64,000 nucleotides of DNA from Symsagittifera roscoffensis (GCF_963678635.1 NC_087068.1:15878027-15942026); one strand, 5' to 3'. Positions 1 to 12,545 are shown, counted from the stretch's first letter. The notes: generated by a model not told the origin, from the sequence alone. Numbers and translations are program-made.

Positions 1-42
1 CTACTTTCAGGTCATTTATCAAGTTAACAAAAGATTTCAAAC

Positions 43-250
43 CCACTTAGTTTTCATTTGCAGCTCTGCAATTTCTTCAACATTGACCCCACTTCCTTGG
101 TGTGGATGCTGCTGCAGATTCTGCTTCACTTGTCTGGATAAGGAGTTGACCTTGGAGTAGAGCTTAGCATCTGAGCACTCGGGGCCCCCTCCGGGTACAT
201 GTTCGATGTCAGTTGAGGCATCTGTGATCAACTGGTTATCCTGCAGACGT
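43..250 (-). CDS. CEP164: CEP164 homologue, exon 6 (partial)
   Basis: This is the sixth coding exon of the minus-strand CEP164 gene, about residues 397-465 of the predicted protein. A polypyrimidine AG acceptor ends at 251. The frame needs two bases from the previous exon, which is what exon 5 supplies. The segment is polar and likely helical. The donor is uncertain: GT dinucleotides lie at 46-45 and 42-41, and the frame meets a stop just beyond. Later exons lie outside the window. The gene assignment comes from the N-terminal WW exon; this exon alone would not be recognisable. Confidence 0.6.
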
Positions 251-578
251 CTGAAAAAAGCAATTTTGTTCTAATCTAGTTTTGACTTTGATTTCATTGA
301 CATCAGAGCACAGCTAGCTTTGAGTTCATTCACTTTAGAAAGTCTCTACCAGAAGCTGAATTGTTCAACCAATGGGTGACAGCTAATAATAATTTTTAAG
401 GACTAACATAAATTTCAACTAAACCAGATTTATAACCGAGCAACCCAAAACAGTCAAAATCATAATGTGATAGCACCTCGAAAATTGAAATCGTCTTATG
501 ACCTGTCTTAAAAAAAAAGACGAAAACAACAAGCCGAACGATGCTAAATGTGATGAAACATGGTTGCTTGTTTCCAAC

Positions 579-901
579 CTCTGGGCTGCCACTGCTGCTT
601 TCTCTCTTCTCAATTGTACCTCATCAACCTCCCGCTCTTTAGTAGTTCCCGCAGTCGACGTCGTGCTTTCTTCGCCACCCGCGGTACTCGCGGATGCGCC
701 TTCTCCTTTAGGCGAAACCAATGGCGATGTAGAATTCCCGAGGGTAGTGGGGTTGATGACCAGGTTAGCATTGGCACTTGTATTGGCATTCAATGTTCCA
801 CGAGGCGTGGTTGAGCTAGGGTAGGCTGGGATGTTCACTTTTCTTGGAGATCTGTTGAAGCTAGTCCTTGGCGTCTTAGGAGGACTCACCAATGATGCAT
901 T
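579..901 (-). CDS. CEP164: CEP164 homologue, exon 5
   Basis: Coding exon of 323 bases, about residues 289-396. The acceptor ends TTTTAG at 902 and the donor after CAGAG at 579 leaves two bases, matching the phase of exon 6. The protein is rich in Ser, Thr, Pro and Asn with several SP/TP sites, then turns into a charged, probably helical segment at the end (EVDEVQLRREKAAVAAQ). This resembles the disordered region before the long coiled coils of CEP164, but the sequence itself is not conserved enough to be diagnostic. Confidence 0.7.
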
Positions 902-1219
902 CTAAAATATTCCAACCACTTTAAAGCTTTTTGAAAACCGTTTGGTCACTTAATTTAGAAAAACGGATCCAAGTTTTGGTGAAAAAGTTATCGAACCAAT
1001 AAGACACTAAACTTCTCAGCAAAATAGCTGTTGGTTTATTAATTTGAAACAAGTCTAACCACTTGATTAATCTTCAGAAGAACAAACCAGATAATTTTCC
1101 ATTTCTTTTTAACAAGCGATTGGCAAAATGGCTTTTCGTCCATTAATCTTAAGGAAGTCTAACAACTTCATGACTGTAACAACACCAAACAACAATGAAC
1201 TTTTCCTTGTGCTACTTAC

Positions 1220-1639
1220 AAGAGATTGATCGGGACTGTATCTTAGTCTATCTGTACTGGCGATTAGTTTATCAGACAGACTTTGGTCATCCTTAAAGTC
1301 CACTTCATCGCTCTCCTCTTCGTCCTCCTCCGAACTGCCTACTCCCACGTTTCCCGAATTCTCTCTTTTCAAACCAGGCCTGCCAATTACATCTGCGCCA
1401 GTCTGATCGTTCGGCATATTGACTGTTATGTTACGAGTAGCGCCAGATCCCAATAGTACATCACGATATGAACTGTTATTTTCCAGTTGTTTCGATGCTT
1501 TGAAAGTCGACTTGGCATCTGAATTGCCCAAACCGATGTCTGAAGTCTCACTTTCCTCGTAACCAATGTCTCCCATTTGCATGTGCAAAGTACCTCCAAG
1601 TGAGAAATCCGTATCCGGTGCATGAGTGTCTGAAGGCTC
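1220..1639 (-). CDS. CEP164: CEP164 homologue, exon 4
   Basis: Coding exon of exactly 140 codons in phase 0, about residues 149-288. The acceptor is a good pyrimidine tract ending CACTTCAG and the donor is GTAAGT at 1219. It is an acidic, serine-rich disordered segment with a run of Glu/Asp (SSEEDEEESDEVDF). Vertebrate CEP164 also has acidic low-complexity sequence after its lysine-rich patch, so position and composition fit. If exon 3 splices directly to this exon, the intervening intron is about 9.8 kb. Confidence 0.75.
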
Positions 1640-2505
1640 CTGAAGTGAAAAAAGCTAATAACAACAACCCGTGTGAATCAATTTGTTAATTCTACCGAAG
1701 CGAAGCTTAAAATGTAAAGCATGAAAGCCAACAGACAGTTTAAATCGTTACTAATTAAGACAATTAATAATAATAAATTTATTTTCAAGCAAACTTTGAA
1801 CGATACATTCTATGAAATTGTACGTCTACAATTTAGTTCGGCTTGGGAGAATACCAAAAAGGCATCAGCCTGTTGGGCGGCATCTCAGTAAACAAAATCT
1901 ATTCGTCTAATTTTTTTAAACTGAGATCATATGGACAAAAGGACCGCAATATTTTTTCCAATATCAAAATCTAAAAAGAAAAAATTCTGTTTTTTTTTGG
2001 TGTTGTCTAACAATCAAAATAAGATGAGCAAAAAATACAATAACAAAAAGATGTAAATTTACTATAACATACTTAAAAAACTGTCGTTGTCACAAACACA
2101 GATGTCTATTAATTTATGAAAAACAAGTCCAAAGCTTCATTGATAGTTGTTAACGCTTGAAGAAGAATGTTTTTATCCAACTGTAAGAACTTATTTAAAA
2201 AAAATACGAACCCTATTTTCGATTTTCCTTTTTTGCTCTTGTAGTCAGCTTATTTTGGCTGCAACGTTTTATTCTTGTTTCGCCTGTGTGGATAGTATCT
2301 GTTATCTACTGTTCAATTATGTATTCATGAAAATTTTTATTTCCACAAGATCGTCTTATAATTTTAACCATGAGTTTAAAAAGCTCTTTCACATAAAACT
2401 TTCGAACCAAACACAAATTATGTTTGTCTTGATTATGTCTCAGACTTTCTTACTTTTTAATTTCAAAAAAATCCTTCACACGAGTCTTTGCTGGCTTTCT
2501 AAATT
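1640..2505. other. AT-rich intron sequence
   Basis: Start of the long intron between exons 3 and 4. It is very AT-rich with poly-A and poly-T runs. I see no gene, RNA or convincing repeat in it. A plus-strand ORF over 2147-2509 is made of Phe, Leu and Lys codons and looks accidental. Confidence 0.6.
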
Positions 2506-3476
2506 TTAAAAGACTGTCTTATTAGCTGTGCCATAGATCAGTACACTATATTGATATATTGGTTGAATATTCGTTTTGTACATCTTGAGCAGTGTAGGTG
2601 CGTTAAAATAATATCTGAGTTGATAGATCATCGAGCAAGATTTAGCTGCCCTTTTCAGTTTTTCATCCATTATTAGGCTAAAGTTTTTATGGGGTCTATT
2701 GTTAAAAAATTTGATCCTGTTAAATTCCTGTTCAATTGAATGAAAAATTAGATTTCCAAACACACAACGATATAACTTTGAGAAGAGCAGCTAAATCTTG
2801 CTCGGTGATCTATCAACTCAGATGTTTTATCCTTGTTTATGGTAATCTTCTTCTCCAAAAACCAATTTTCAACAATTCTTATATCAGAGTTCACCTGCTG
2901 CTGATTTCCTGTTTTAGTTGTTGTGTACAATGCGCAACCATCAGCAAACAGCACAACTTTATTATGCCTACAGACGTTCGACAAATCAATTACATACAGC
3001 AAAAACAACAAAAGACCCAGGACGGAACCTTGTGGTACGCCATAGTAGATTGCTTTATTGTCTGATAATTAAAAGTTATAATTAACGTACTGTTTACGAT
3101 TTTCAAGGTAAAACCTCAACAGATGAACAACTTCACTTCATAAACCATAGAGTACGCATTTTTTCAGTAAGAGTTTGTGATCAACTGTGTCGAACGCTTT
3201 TGTAAGATCTTTTAATGTACACACGGAGCCATCATTTTCTTTTAGGTTCTCCACTAATTGTTCAGTGAGTTCTAAGATAGCATCAACTGTACATTTTTCA
3301 TTTCGGAATCCAATTTGACATGCTGTAAGTACATCATATTTAATCAGAAAACTTCTCATGCAATTTCTAACCAATTTTACGAAAACAATCCCATTAATTT
3401 GGTAGAATAGATAAAAGTATGTAGTTACCACAATCTGAAAATGTGCCACTATTATCAATTGGTTGAACTTTAGCAA
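2506..3476 (-). pseudogene. LINE-type reverse transcriptase remnant
   Basis: Decayed fragment of a jockey/CR1-like non-LTR reverse transcriptase, read on the minus strand from 3476. The pieces appear in family order: a fingers segment ending KAFDTVDHKLLLKKCVLYGL, then the GVPQGSVLG turn near 3040, then the catalytic box, which reads FADG instead of FADD, then a thumb-like segment at 2763-2506 (PIYQYSVLIYGT). At least two in-frame stops interrupt the middle, and a short segment around 2620-2650 reappears inverted near 2780-2820. The element lacks its endonuclease and both ends, so it cannot move by itself. It sits antisense-free (same strand as the host gene) in the CEP164 intron. Confidence 0.85.
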
Positions 3477-5079
3477 CCTTATAAACTTAAGGATTATATG
3501 ACAACTTTACACAGATTGAAAAGGCAACTACGTAGCTCAGATATAACCGGACTAACTTTTTTGATTTGGTTGTTACTTTGGTTGTTACTATCATGGCTGT
3601 ATTTTTCTTCAGGTTTTTGATTACTTCGTAAGCTTTTGGGATGAAATGCTTTCCAAAAACATGTTATTATCTTTTTCTACATTTTTTAGATTTTGTGGTG
3701 TGGTAATACTTACGATTAGCTTCTGACCAATTTCAATAAAAAATCGTTTTAATCTTCTGCACTCAAAATGCTGTGTTTTGAACTCACTTGCTTTTCCTTT
3801 TTGCTGATCTCACCTATGACTTTATAAAATTAATAAATTAGATCAGAAAAAAAAACTTTAGAAAACGACTTAATAAAATGACTTCAGAAAATGACTTTAT
3901 TAAATGACTTCCAAAATGACTATGACTTCATAACAATTTTTCGAATTTTTATGTCTCTTGCCTTCAGGTCGTTTCTCAAGGAAAGAATTTTTTGATTATG
4001 GACACAATCTTTCCAGCTTTTTTCAATGTTCCTGGAATTTATCAAAATTACAATCACTCTTATTGTTCAAGTATTTTTGTACAACTTATTCTTTTTATTA
4101 ATCTCATTTTAAATGTAAGCAGTTATCCAACACTTCCTCATTTTTTATTGCAAGCTTAGGAATGAATTTTTCCGATTGGATAGCTACTATATTGAATAGC
4201 TATTAGGAGCTGTAAAACGCAATCATTCATACCTTCAGTATCCTTTTTCAACTTCAGCAGTCTCATGGTTATCTAAAACGTTCCAGATATCCAAAAACTC
4301 AAAATTTTGTTTTAAAGCAAAGTTTAGTCTTCAAGTTGAAATGGTGCTTCAATTTCTACCACCTCGTGATCCCATATAGAGTTGTGTTGGACCATGACTA
4401 TCGAATAAAAATTGGTAAAAATACATCTTTTGTTGACTCGCTGCTTTTTCAACTCGAACAGATGAGCATTTAAATTAGAAAGCTCCAGAAAGCAACACGT
4501 CTACCGCGTTTTTTCCAATTCACTGTTTCTATAGACTTGTAACCTGCCAAACTGAAAACACAAAACTCCATATAATCTTTCAGCCATGTTTCAGTAAGAG
4601 CTATAATTTGCAGCTTATTAATTTAAATTTCATGAAAAACTCCAAGGAATCATGATTTAGCGTTACTGAGCGAATCTTTTGCAAAAAAAATGGACATTCA
4701 GCTTTAGGTATTACTTCTTTTTCCGACCTCTGCCTATTGTTTATATGGCCGATATACTTCTACATTTTGATTTTTGATATTATCGGCTCATATTTTCAGA
4801 TCTTTTTAGTATTTTTAACCAGCTCCATTTTACTTTGAAAAGATTTGATCAACAGACTGCTGAGAATCGCAATCTGATTTACGTAATAACTTTTCTTATT
4901 TCAGTCAACTTTGTTTATACGTTGTAACTTCATTTAATTTGTTTTTCATTTTGTTCAAACATAATTGCTGAAAATTTCAACTATGGGTCTTTATCTGTTT
5001 TAGACACTTTTCTTTCAGGTTGCAGAAAACCAGGATAAGATATTTACTTATAGACGAGCTTAAATGCTAATTGAAAAAG
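3477..5079. other. AT-rich intron sequence
   Basis: About 1.6 kb of AT-rich intron. It includes a short imperfect repeat of AAATGACTT units near 3870-3920 (successive 'aaaatgactt' words). No coding frame, tRNA or TE hallmark was recognised. Confidence 0.55.
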
Positions 5080-5398
5080 TTAACAGAAAAAAAACTAAGG
5101 AATAAGGTACAAGTCTTTCAAGAACTATGCTTCGGTTGCAATATTTTTTTTCATTATCTTTGAGAAAAAAAAGGAAAAAAAAACAAAAAGGACAATAAAC
5201 TTAGAGAGTAGTTGCTGCAAATTGCAACTCGTCAACTTCAAGTATTCTTCATCCTTTCTGCCTTTTTTGTTGATTATTACGTTTTAAAGACCATTGAACT
5301 TTAAAATGATATATTTGAATTAACAAAAAGACAATTTCAATGGATTCAAATATTTATACTTGTGTCAATCAAAAGTTTTTTTATACATCATGGATGTT
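5080..5398 (+). repeat. Left arm of a long inverted repeat
   Basis: About 320 bases that match 6534-6860 as their reverse complement, with scattered mismatches. Shared words include the 'gttaacagaaaaaaaacta' end and 'atacatcatggatgtt' at the inner end. The inner spacer is about 1.1 kb. The arrangement resembles a foldback element or DNA transposon with long terminal inverted repeats, but no transposase was found between the arms. Confidence 0.7.
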
Positions 5399-6281
5399 GA
5401 TTATTGCGTTTTAAAGAGCATTGAATTGTTATGAAACTGAGATTTATAACCAGTTTTAAGGTGTTTTTTATATTTTCTTTATTTCAACACAAAATCTACA
5501 AAAAAAGCAAAAGAAACAAATAAAAGTGGAACTCGTTCGCTACTAATTGAAGTTTTCCATGGATGCTAAAATTTGGAGAAAACAAAACAGATAATGAGAT
5601 AACGCCAATTTTTGGAGAAAAAATAGTTTATTCTGTAGTGCCAACGCTTTTGATCATTCAACCGATGTAAAGGTAACAGCTACATCAAAATTATTAACAC
5701 AAAATTTCAGTTCTGAAGGTTTGCTCCCATCTCCACAAACTAGAGTTCATTAGAGTTTACATGCTTCACCTTTCCGCGTTCACGTTTTATTTTTTTTTAC
5801 TTTGAGAGAAAAACTACCGTACAGTTTCATGATTCTTTCTTTCTTCATTTTCCATTTCGGATGCATAGCGCTTAGAACTGGTCGCCCTTATAGCAATGGG
5901 TTGTTTTTTGATAGTATTTTCCAGTTTTTAAACCGTCCACATAGTCCACTTTTTTATAACTAACTTGCCCACGGTCATTTTCACACAAAACTGACACACT
6001 GCAATTCCAGCAAGATGTATTGCAACCATTTTTGATTGCCTCTTGTTAAATGTTTGATTCAATAGAAGGAAGACGCTCGTTCATGTATATTTTCTTCCTT
6101 TTCGATTTGTTGCTAATTTATCCTCAACCTGACAAATTTCACAAAAAACGTCGGGGTCAATCCATAAGGTAGTTTTTCTGTGCCCGGAATAATGTGGTAC
6201 GCGCTCACGGAGCTCTCCGTACCTTAACTGTATCCCAAGTCTCGGAAAAAAACTAGCAAGTCACCAAGAAATTTGATGGTT
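5399..6281. other. Spacer between inverted-repeat arms
   Basis: AT-rich sequence inside the putative foldback element. It has no ORF with recognisable similarity. A moderately GC-rich patch at 6170-6240 (cgctcacggagctctccgta) contains a short palindrome and stands out from the surroundings. Confidence 0.4.
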
Positions 6282-7966
6282 TTCTTTTCGTAAAAATGAC
6301 CAGAATAATTTCAGATCATATGGAGGACTTTTGATTAGGATGGAATCCTCACTGGTAAAAACGGTCCTGTACCCTCAACCGCTCATTCAAATTATAACAA
6401 ATAATTTGCTAGTCGCTGACCTTTTCTGCAAGTTCACTCTTACCAGATACCAAGTTGTTTGCCATCAGCAGCAACGTCTCTCACATTCTTATCCGTAACC
6501 TGATTGATAATAGCACTCATCTGCTGTGGAACATCCATGATGTATAAAAAAAACTTTTGAATGCAACAAGTATAAATATTTGAATCCATTGAAATTGTCT
6601 TTTTGTTAATTCAAACAAATCATTTTAAAGTTCAATGGTCTTTAAAACGCAATAATCAACAAAAAAGGCAAAAAGGGCGAAGAATGCTTGAAGTTGACTA
6701 GTTGCAACTTGCAGCAACTACTATCTCAGTTCATTGTCCTTTTTGATTTTATTTTTCCCTGGTTTTTCTTAAAAATAATGAAAAAAAAAATATTGCAACT
6801 GAAGCATAGTTCTTAAAAGACATGTACCTTATTCCTTAGTTTTTTTTTCTGTTAAATCATTTTAAAATCGGCCGTTTAAAAATTTTAGGAAGAAAGTTTG
6901 CGTTTGAAGGTCAAGAAAAAGAGCGACTGTTTCTCAGCTATGTTTCATTCATTCTCACGGTTTATCAACAAGCTTGATCAACTTCAAAAACAATAGTCTA
7001 AATTAGCGGCAAAAAAGCTGATTTTCTTGCACAATGACATTCGTGCCGCAAAAAGAGCTGCTAAATGACATTCGAGCCGCTAGGAGTTTGCTAAAAGATC
7101 GGTTTGAAAGAGCTTACGCGTTAATAGCACAAAATATTTCGCGCATTAATTGTCCCAAATTAGCCGAACTTTTCGAAAAATGATCAAAGTAAGATATCTC
7201 TTATAATTTAAACTAAAGACGTCAATACCATTTGAATGATTTAAAATACTCTGTCGACATCACTAACTCAAAACTCGAAATTTGTCTGGAGAAAAAATTT
7301 ACCCAGCGCAGAAAAATTCCGTCATTTTTGTCAAAGTCGGAACAATCATCCTGCAAAATGACTAAACAATCTTTCATAAGCGCCAGAAAGAAGACAAACA
7401 CAACACAGAGGCGAAGATCATCTTCTCACCACTTGCGATATAACAAAAGTACAGCATTGCAAGCTAGCAGACTGGAAGGGAAAAAGGAGAGCCATTTAGT
7501 CAAGACAACTAGGAAAAAACGTAAACTATTTTCTGGAATGATGTTCTACATGTAAAAAAGACGTCCAGAATTATAACGTCATTTAAAGGAAGTTCAAAAC
7601 AATTCTCGAGCGGCAACTGAGCAGATAAAACTTGGATTAAATTCCAGGTCCGAAAACAAAATTAAGGCTATGAAAAACTTCAAACTATAACTTCTATTCT
7701 AAAGTTTTTAGCAGTTTCCCTGGAAACAACCCAAAATTAGCACTAGACAAATAAAATAGATGCCTGAATCATTCAGGCCAAATACAATTTTCGCGAGGCA
7801 AAGAAAAAGCAAAAAGTAAAATATAATATTTCAAGGCTAGTTAAAATTTAAATTGCAGGATTAAATCAGAACACTGAAGCAACAAAAAAGCAAAATTTCG
7901 TACTCGTAAAAAAACTCGCAAGTTAGCTAGCAAAAGTAACCAAAAAATAACCAAAAAGTAACCAAA
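6282..7966 (+). repeat. 1685-bp tandem duplication, copy 1
   Basis: First copy of a tandem duplication with offset 1685 bases. It contains the right arm of the inverted repeat (6534-6860) and a 107-codon plus-strand ORF (7232-7555) rich in Lys, Arg and Ser with no recognisable domain. I found only three base differences from copy 2 (near 6948, 7216 and 7830), so the duplication is recent. The last 17 bases (7950-7966) extend a short ACCAAAAAGTA-type repeat absent from the end of copy 2. Confidence 0.9.
6534..6860 (-). repeat. Right arm of the long inverted repeat
   Basis: Reverse-complement partner of 5080-5398. A second copy occurs at 8219-8545 because the arm lies inside the tandem duplication. 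Confidence 0.7.
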
Positions 7967-9634
7967 TTCTTTTCGTAAAAATGACCAGAATAATTTCAGA
8001 TCATATGGAGGACTTTTGATTAGGATGGAATCCTCACTGGTAAAAACGGTCCTGTACCCTCAACCGCTCATTCAAATTATAACAAATAATTTGCTAGTCG
8101 CTGACCTTTTCTGCAAGTTCACTCTTACCAGATACCAAGTTGTTTGCCATCAGCAGCAACGTCTCTCACATTCTTATCCGTAACCTGATTGATAATAGCA
8201 CTCATCTGCTGTGGAACATCCATGATGTATAAAAAAAACTTTTGAATGCAACAAGTATAAATATTTGAATCCATTGAAATTGTCTTTTTGTTAATTCAAA
8301 CAAATCATTTTAAAGTTCAATGGTCTTTAAAACGCAATAATCAACAAAAAAGGCAAAAAGGGCGAAGAATGCTTGAAGTTGACTAGTTGCAACTTGCAGC
8401 AACTACTATCTCAGTTCATTGTCCTTTTTGATTTTATTTTTCCCTGGTTTTTCTTAAAAATAATGAAAAAAAAAATATTGCAACTGAAGCATAGTTCTTA
8501 AAAGACATGTACCTTATTCCTTAGTTTTTTTTTCTGTTAAATCATTTTAAAATCGGCCGTTTAAAAATTTTAGGAAGAAAGTTTGCGTTTGAAGGTCAAG
8601 AAAAAGAGCGACTGTTTCTCAGCTATGTTTCATTCCTTCTCACGGTTTATCAACAAGCTTGATCAACTTCAAAAACAATAGTCTAAATTAGCGGCAAAAA
8701 AGCTGATTTTCTTGCACAATGACATTCGTGCCGCAAAAAGAGCTGCTAAATGACATTCGAGCCGCTAGGAGTTTGCTAAAAGATCGGTTTGAAAGAGCTT
8801 ACGCGTTAATAGCACAAAATATTTCGCGCATTAATTGTCCCAAATTAGCCGAACTTTTCGAAAAATGATCAAAGTAAGATATCTCTTATAATTTAAACAA
8901 AAGACGTCAATACCATTTGAATGATTTAAAATACTCTGTCGACATCACTAACTCAAAACTCGAAATTTGTCTGGAGAAAAAATTTACCCAGCGCAGAAAA
9001 ATTCCGTCATTTTTGTCAAAGTCGGAACAATCATCCTGCAAAATGACTAAACAATCTTTCATAAGCGCCAGAAAGAAGACAAACACAACACAGAGGCGAA
9101 GATCATCTTCTCACCACTTGCGATATAACAAAAGTACAGCATTGCAAGCTAGCAGACTGGAAGGGAAAAAGGAGAGCCATTTAGTCAAGACAACTAGGAA
9201 AAAACGTAAACTATTTTCTGGAATGATGTTCTACATGTAAAAAAGACGTCCAGAATTATAACGTCATTTAAAGGAAGTTCAAAACAATTCTCGAGCGGCA
9301 ACTGAGCAGATAAAACTTGGATTAAATTCCAGGTCCGAAAACAAAATTAAGGCTATGAAAAACTTCAAACTATAACTTCTATTCTAAAGTTTTTAGCAGT
9401 TTCCCTGGAAACAACCCAAAATTAGCACTAGACAAATAAAATAGATGCCTGAATCATTCAGGCCAAATACAATTTTCGCGAGGCAAAGAAAAAGCAAAAA
9501 GTAAAATATCATATTTCAAGGCTAGTTAAAATTTAAATTGCAGGATTAAATCAGAACACTGAAGCAACAAAAAAGCAAAATTTCGTACTCGTAAAAAAAC
9601 TCGCAAGTTAGCTAGCAAAAGTAACCAAAAAATA
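7967..9634 (+). repeat. 1685-bp tandem duplication, copy 2
   Basis: Second, nearly identical copy. It carries the same 107-codon ORF at 8917-9240 with identical translation, and the third inverted-repeat arm at 8219-8545. Identity of the ORF here reflects the youth of the duplication, not selection. After 9634 the sequence diverges abruptly. Confidence 0.9.
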
Positions 9635-10397
9635 GGCCGACAATATTTTCGAACGACATAATTCGTTTAAAAAACAGGTCCCGGTCAAACTTGATCTCAA
9701 GATACTTGCCGTCCCAGGCGTATTCGTTACCTTCAGACTAAGTGTGCCGTAGACTATTAAAAAAAATTGAATTGACAATAAACCAAGATTCTGGTAATTA
9801 AGCTGTTAACCCGAAAAAAAGCGTTTATTCTAATTTAATAACGCTTGCTTAAAGGACTTATAGCAGAACAGCAAAGTTTTGCTCTATATTTTGTGCAGAT
9901 AAAAAAAAATTTTCCATTTTTTTAAATCATTTTTTACACAATATTTGAAATTTTATGAAACTGCTATTTTCTATCGTTATTTTTTGTAAAAGTTGCGGTT
10001 TTTCAGCTAGTGCGCATGGGATTCAGGTCCCTTCTACAATTTTGTCCAACTGTTCCTACACATGTTGCAGTCAGAGAAAAGAACCCCTCAGTATATGTTT
10101 TGTTCGGCGACATTCTCATCCAAAAACTTCTACATTGTTTGAAAAATTTTTCTTTTCATTCCAACATTTTCCAAGAAATCTACTATGTGATTTAGTCGAT
10201 ATACCCACCACCGACAGATCCTGAAAACGAATTTGCTACCTGAAACCGGTGAAATTAATTTCAATGCCCAACTTGGATACTCAATTCTGATTAGCTGGAA
10301 AAATAATTGGCTGGTAAAAAACGACAAGCAAGCAGTTCTAAAAAACAAACAAATCAGAAAACGCAACAATATAAATCGAAGGAGTAAATCTTTTTCT
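9635..10397. other. AT-rich intron sequence
   Basis: No gene recognised. Overlapping small frames on both strands at 9955-10420 are compositionally accidental. Confidence 0.5.
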
Positions 10398-10470
10398 ACG
10401 CGTCGGATTTGAACCTGCAACCTCTATATTGGGAGCCTCAAGACTTTCCCTCTCAGCCACAGGCGCTCAA
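10398..10470 (-). repeat. tRNA-like SINE head or tRNA pseudogene
   Basis: On the minus strand, a box A-like TGGCTGAGAGG lies at 10459-10449 and a good box B, GGTTCAAATCC, at 10415-10405, at tRNA-like spacing. The T-stem and acceptor stem do not pair properly, so this is not a functional tRNA. A polymerase III promoter from a tRNA-derived SINE is the simplest reading. No second copy was noticed in the window. Confidence 0.5.
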
Positions 10471-11435
10471 CGATCAGAAAATAAAGCAGAGAACAGATGC
10501 TATGAAATTTCTAATGCTACATGACATGATTATAGCAGAAGCGCCAACTAATGAACACTTTTATTTGTGATTTAAGTTTTAAAAAATAGTCGTACTAATA
10601 CACATCGCTCGTTGCGTAATGGAGGCCATCTATGCGTTCGCTAGGTAAAATTTTTATTCCGCTGGCAAATCTTAAATAAATTCGTCTTTCGAAACTAAAA
10701 ATCGTTCGTTTTTTTGCGCCAATTCCACGTTCGCATTTGGAGAGTGCTAATTACGTCAATTTCAGCAGACGAACTTCAATTGAACTCAAAAAATGTATTA
10801 TATCTAAGTGCATCAATATTTTTAGAATTTTTCCTGGAAAAAAAAAACAAAAAATCAGCAAGACCTATATAAGAGTCTTCACTACGTTCATTACTATTTA
10901 AAAGTTCTTTCTAAACTTAAATGGTCCAAGCTTCACAAAAGAGGGTTTCAGATGTCCTATTTTGAAAACAGAATCAAACGATCAAAATGGTCAACAGCAT
11001 AGAGCTGCACTTCTATTTTTAATTATTTCAATTGCAAAATCAATGACATCATGAATGAGACCCTTGTTTAATTTTGCTGTTACTGTTCATTTCGCCCGTG
11101 TGTATATCATTTCTTGCCATCAGTGGCTAAATTTAGCTACATTATTGGATAGCAATAACATTAGGATGGCGGCCTTATCTGCAACTGCTGACAATGTCAG
11201 ATTTGGAACAGTATATAATTCTTAAGTTAAACACTTTTGAAAACTTACGTAAAATCATGAAAACGTCTAACCAGAAAAATGAAATAATAGGTTTGAGAAG
11301 TAAAGATTGTCTCGGAAACTAAATGATTTCAGCAGACACATTCAGAGAAGAAATTTGCAACAACTGAGACTACCATGGCAGCGCACCGCTATAGGTTTAT
11401 GAAATATTGTGTTATAATGTGTAATGTTTTAAAAC
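10471..11435. other. AT-rich intron sequence
   Basis: Remainder of the long intron up to exon 3. No feature recognised. Confidence 0.5.
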
Positions 11436-11601
11436 CTGAATGATATTATCAGCAGCTCTTGAGAAAGCGGGCGATTTGACAGTTGGTCTGGCTGCCAGAA
11501 TATCATCGTCGGCACTTGCTTTCGCAGCCTTGCTCTTCTTTTTTCCTCCTTTTTTGTTCTTTTTAGATGTCATCTTTTCCCTTTCCTTGATGACTTCGTT
11601 T
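11436..11601 (-). CDS. CEP164: CEP164 homologue, exon 3
   Basis: Exon of 166 bases, residues 94-148. The acceptor ends TTATAG at 11602 and the first base completes the Arg codon split with exon 2; the donor is CAG|GT at 11436. The predicted segment runs from NEVIKEREKM into a lysine patch (KKNKKGGKKKSK). Human CEP164 likewise has a VIQERAKL-type helix followed by a long lysine run straight after its WW domain. This makes exon 3 strong independent support for the gene call. Confidence 0.85.
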
Positions 11602-11689
11602 CTATAACACAAAATTTTTGAGCTTTAACTACAAGTCAACTACGTGAATGCTAATATTAACATAGATATTAAATTGAGACTAGCGTTTA

Positions 11690-12545
11690 ACGCACCTCCG
11701 GTGCTTCGAAATTTTTCGAAAACTCATGAAAAACCGCATATATTGGAAACAACATCTGCAAACTTTTAGGGTACTCTGACTGCACCCAATTACATTGTTG
11801 GTAATTTCAAACTTTTTAATTCCCATTTTAAAAGCGACATCTCGAAAACTTAATGGGCCCCTGGAGAAATTTGGAGGCCAGACTTGCAACCACTGAGAGT
11901 CCCTGAGAGCACCCTACTATAGGGTTAGGAATTCAAAATTTTGTGAATTTTTTTAAACCTAAGTTTCCCGAAAAAAAAATTGAAAAAAAAACGTCTTCTC
12001 TCGGAAACTCGAAAATAGTTGAGCACTCATATTAAGAGGCAAGATTTGAGACGCCTGCGTGTACGCTGACAGTAAGGTTGTATCTTCATCAAGTTAGTAG
12101 TTTCAAATTTTTTGAATTTCTTTGGAGATAAGTTCTTTGAGAAATTTTGAAAAAATCAAAAAACGTCACATCTCGGAAACTCAAAGCATTTGGGAAGTCG
12201 GGTTAAGCAGTCGCATGTGGCAAGATTTGTAACTCTTTAGAGTACCCTCACAACACCGAACTATAGCGGTCTGAAAATTTTTAAAAAATCACCAAAAAAC
12301 GTCATATCTCGAAAACTACAAGAATTTGAACAGTCATATTTGAAGGCAAGATTGTTAACTCCTTAGAGTATTCTGACAGCACCCAAATACAAGGTTGGGA
12401 ATTTCAAGTTTTGTAAATTATTTTGTTATTTGAAATTTCTGAAAATTTTTGAAAAAATCTCAAAAATCGTCCTATCTCATTAACTAAAATGATTCGGGCA
12501 TTCAAAATTGGAGGCCAAATTCGCAACCCCTAATTCGATATTGGG
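11690..12545 (+). repeat. Degenerate tandem repeat, about 135-175 bp unit
   Basis: Five or so diverged units are recognisable by recurring words: 'atctcgaaaact' or 'tctcggaaactc' near 11840, 11998, 12171, 12306 and 12475, each followed by 'ggcaagatttg..aact' and 'agagtaccctgacagcaccc'. Unit spacing varies from about 135 to 173 bases. This looks like an old satellite-like array inside the intron between exons 2 and 3. Confidence 0.7.

Noticed and set aside
2147-2509. Plus-strand 120-codon ORF in the CEP164 intron
   Set aside because: Composition is that of AT-rich random sequence (Phe, Leu, Ser, Lys), with no motif.
7232-7555. 107-codon ORF repeated at 8917-9240 as a possible gene
   Set aside because: Both copies lie in a near-identical DNA duplication, so their identity carries no evidence of selection. 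The product is Lys/Arg/Ser-rich with no domain.
10398-10470. A functional tRNA gene
   Set aside because: Boxes A and B are good but stems do not pair, so a tRNA-derived SINE or pseudogene is more likely.
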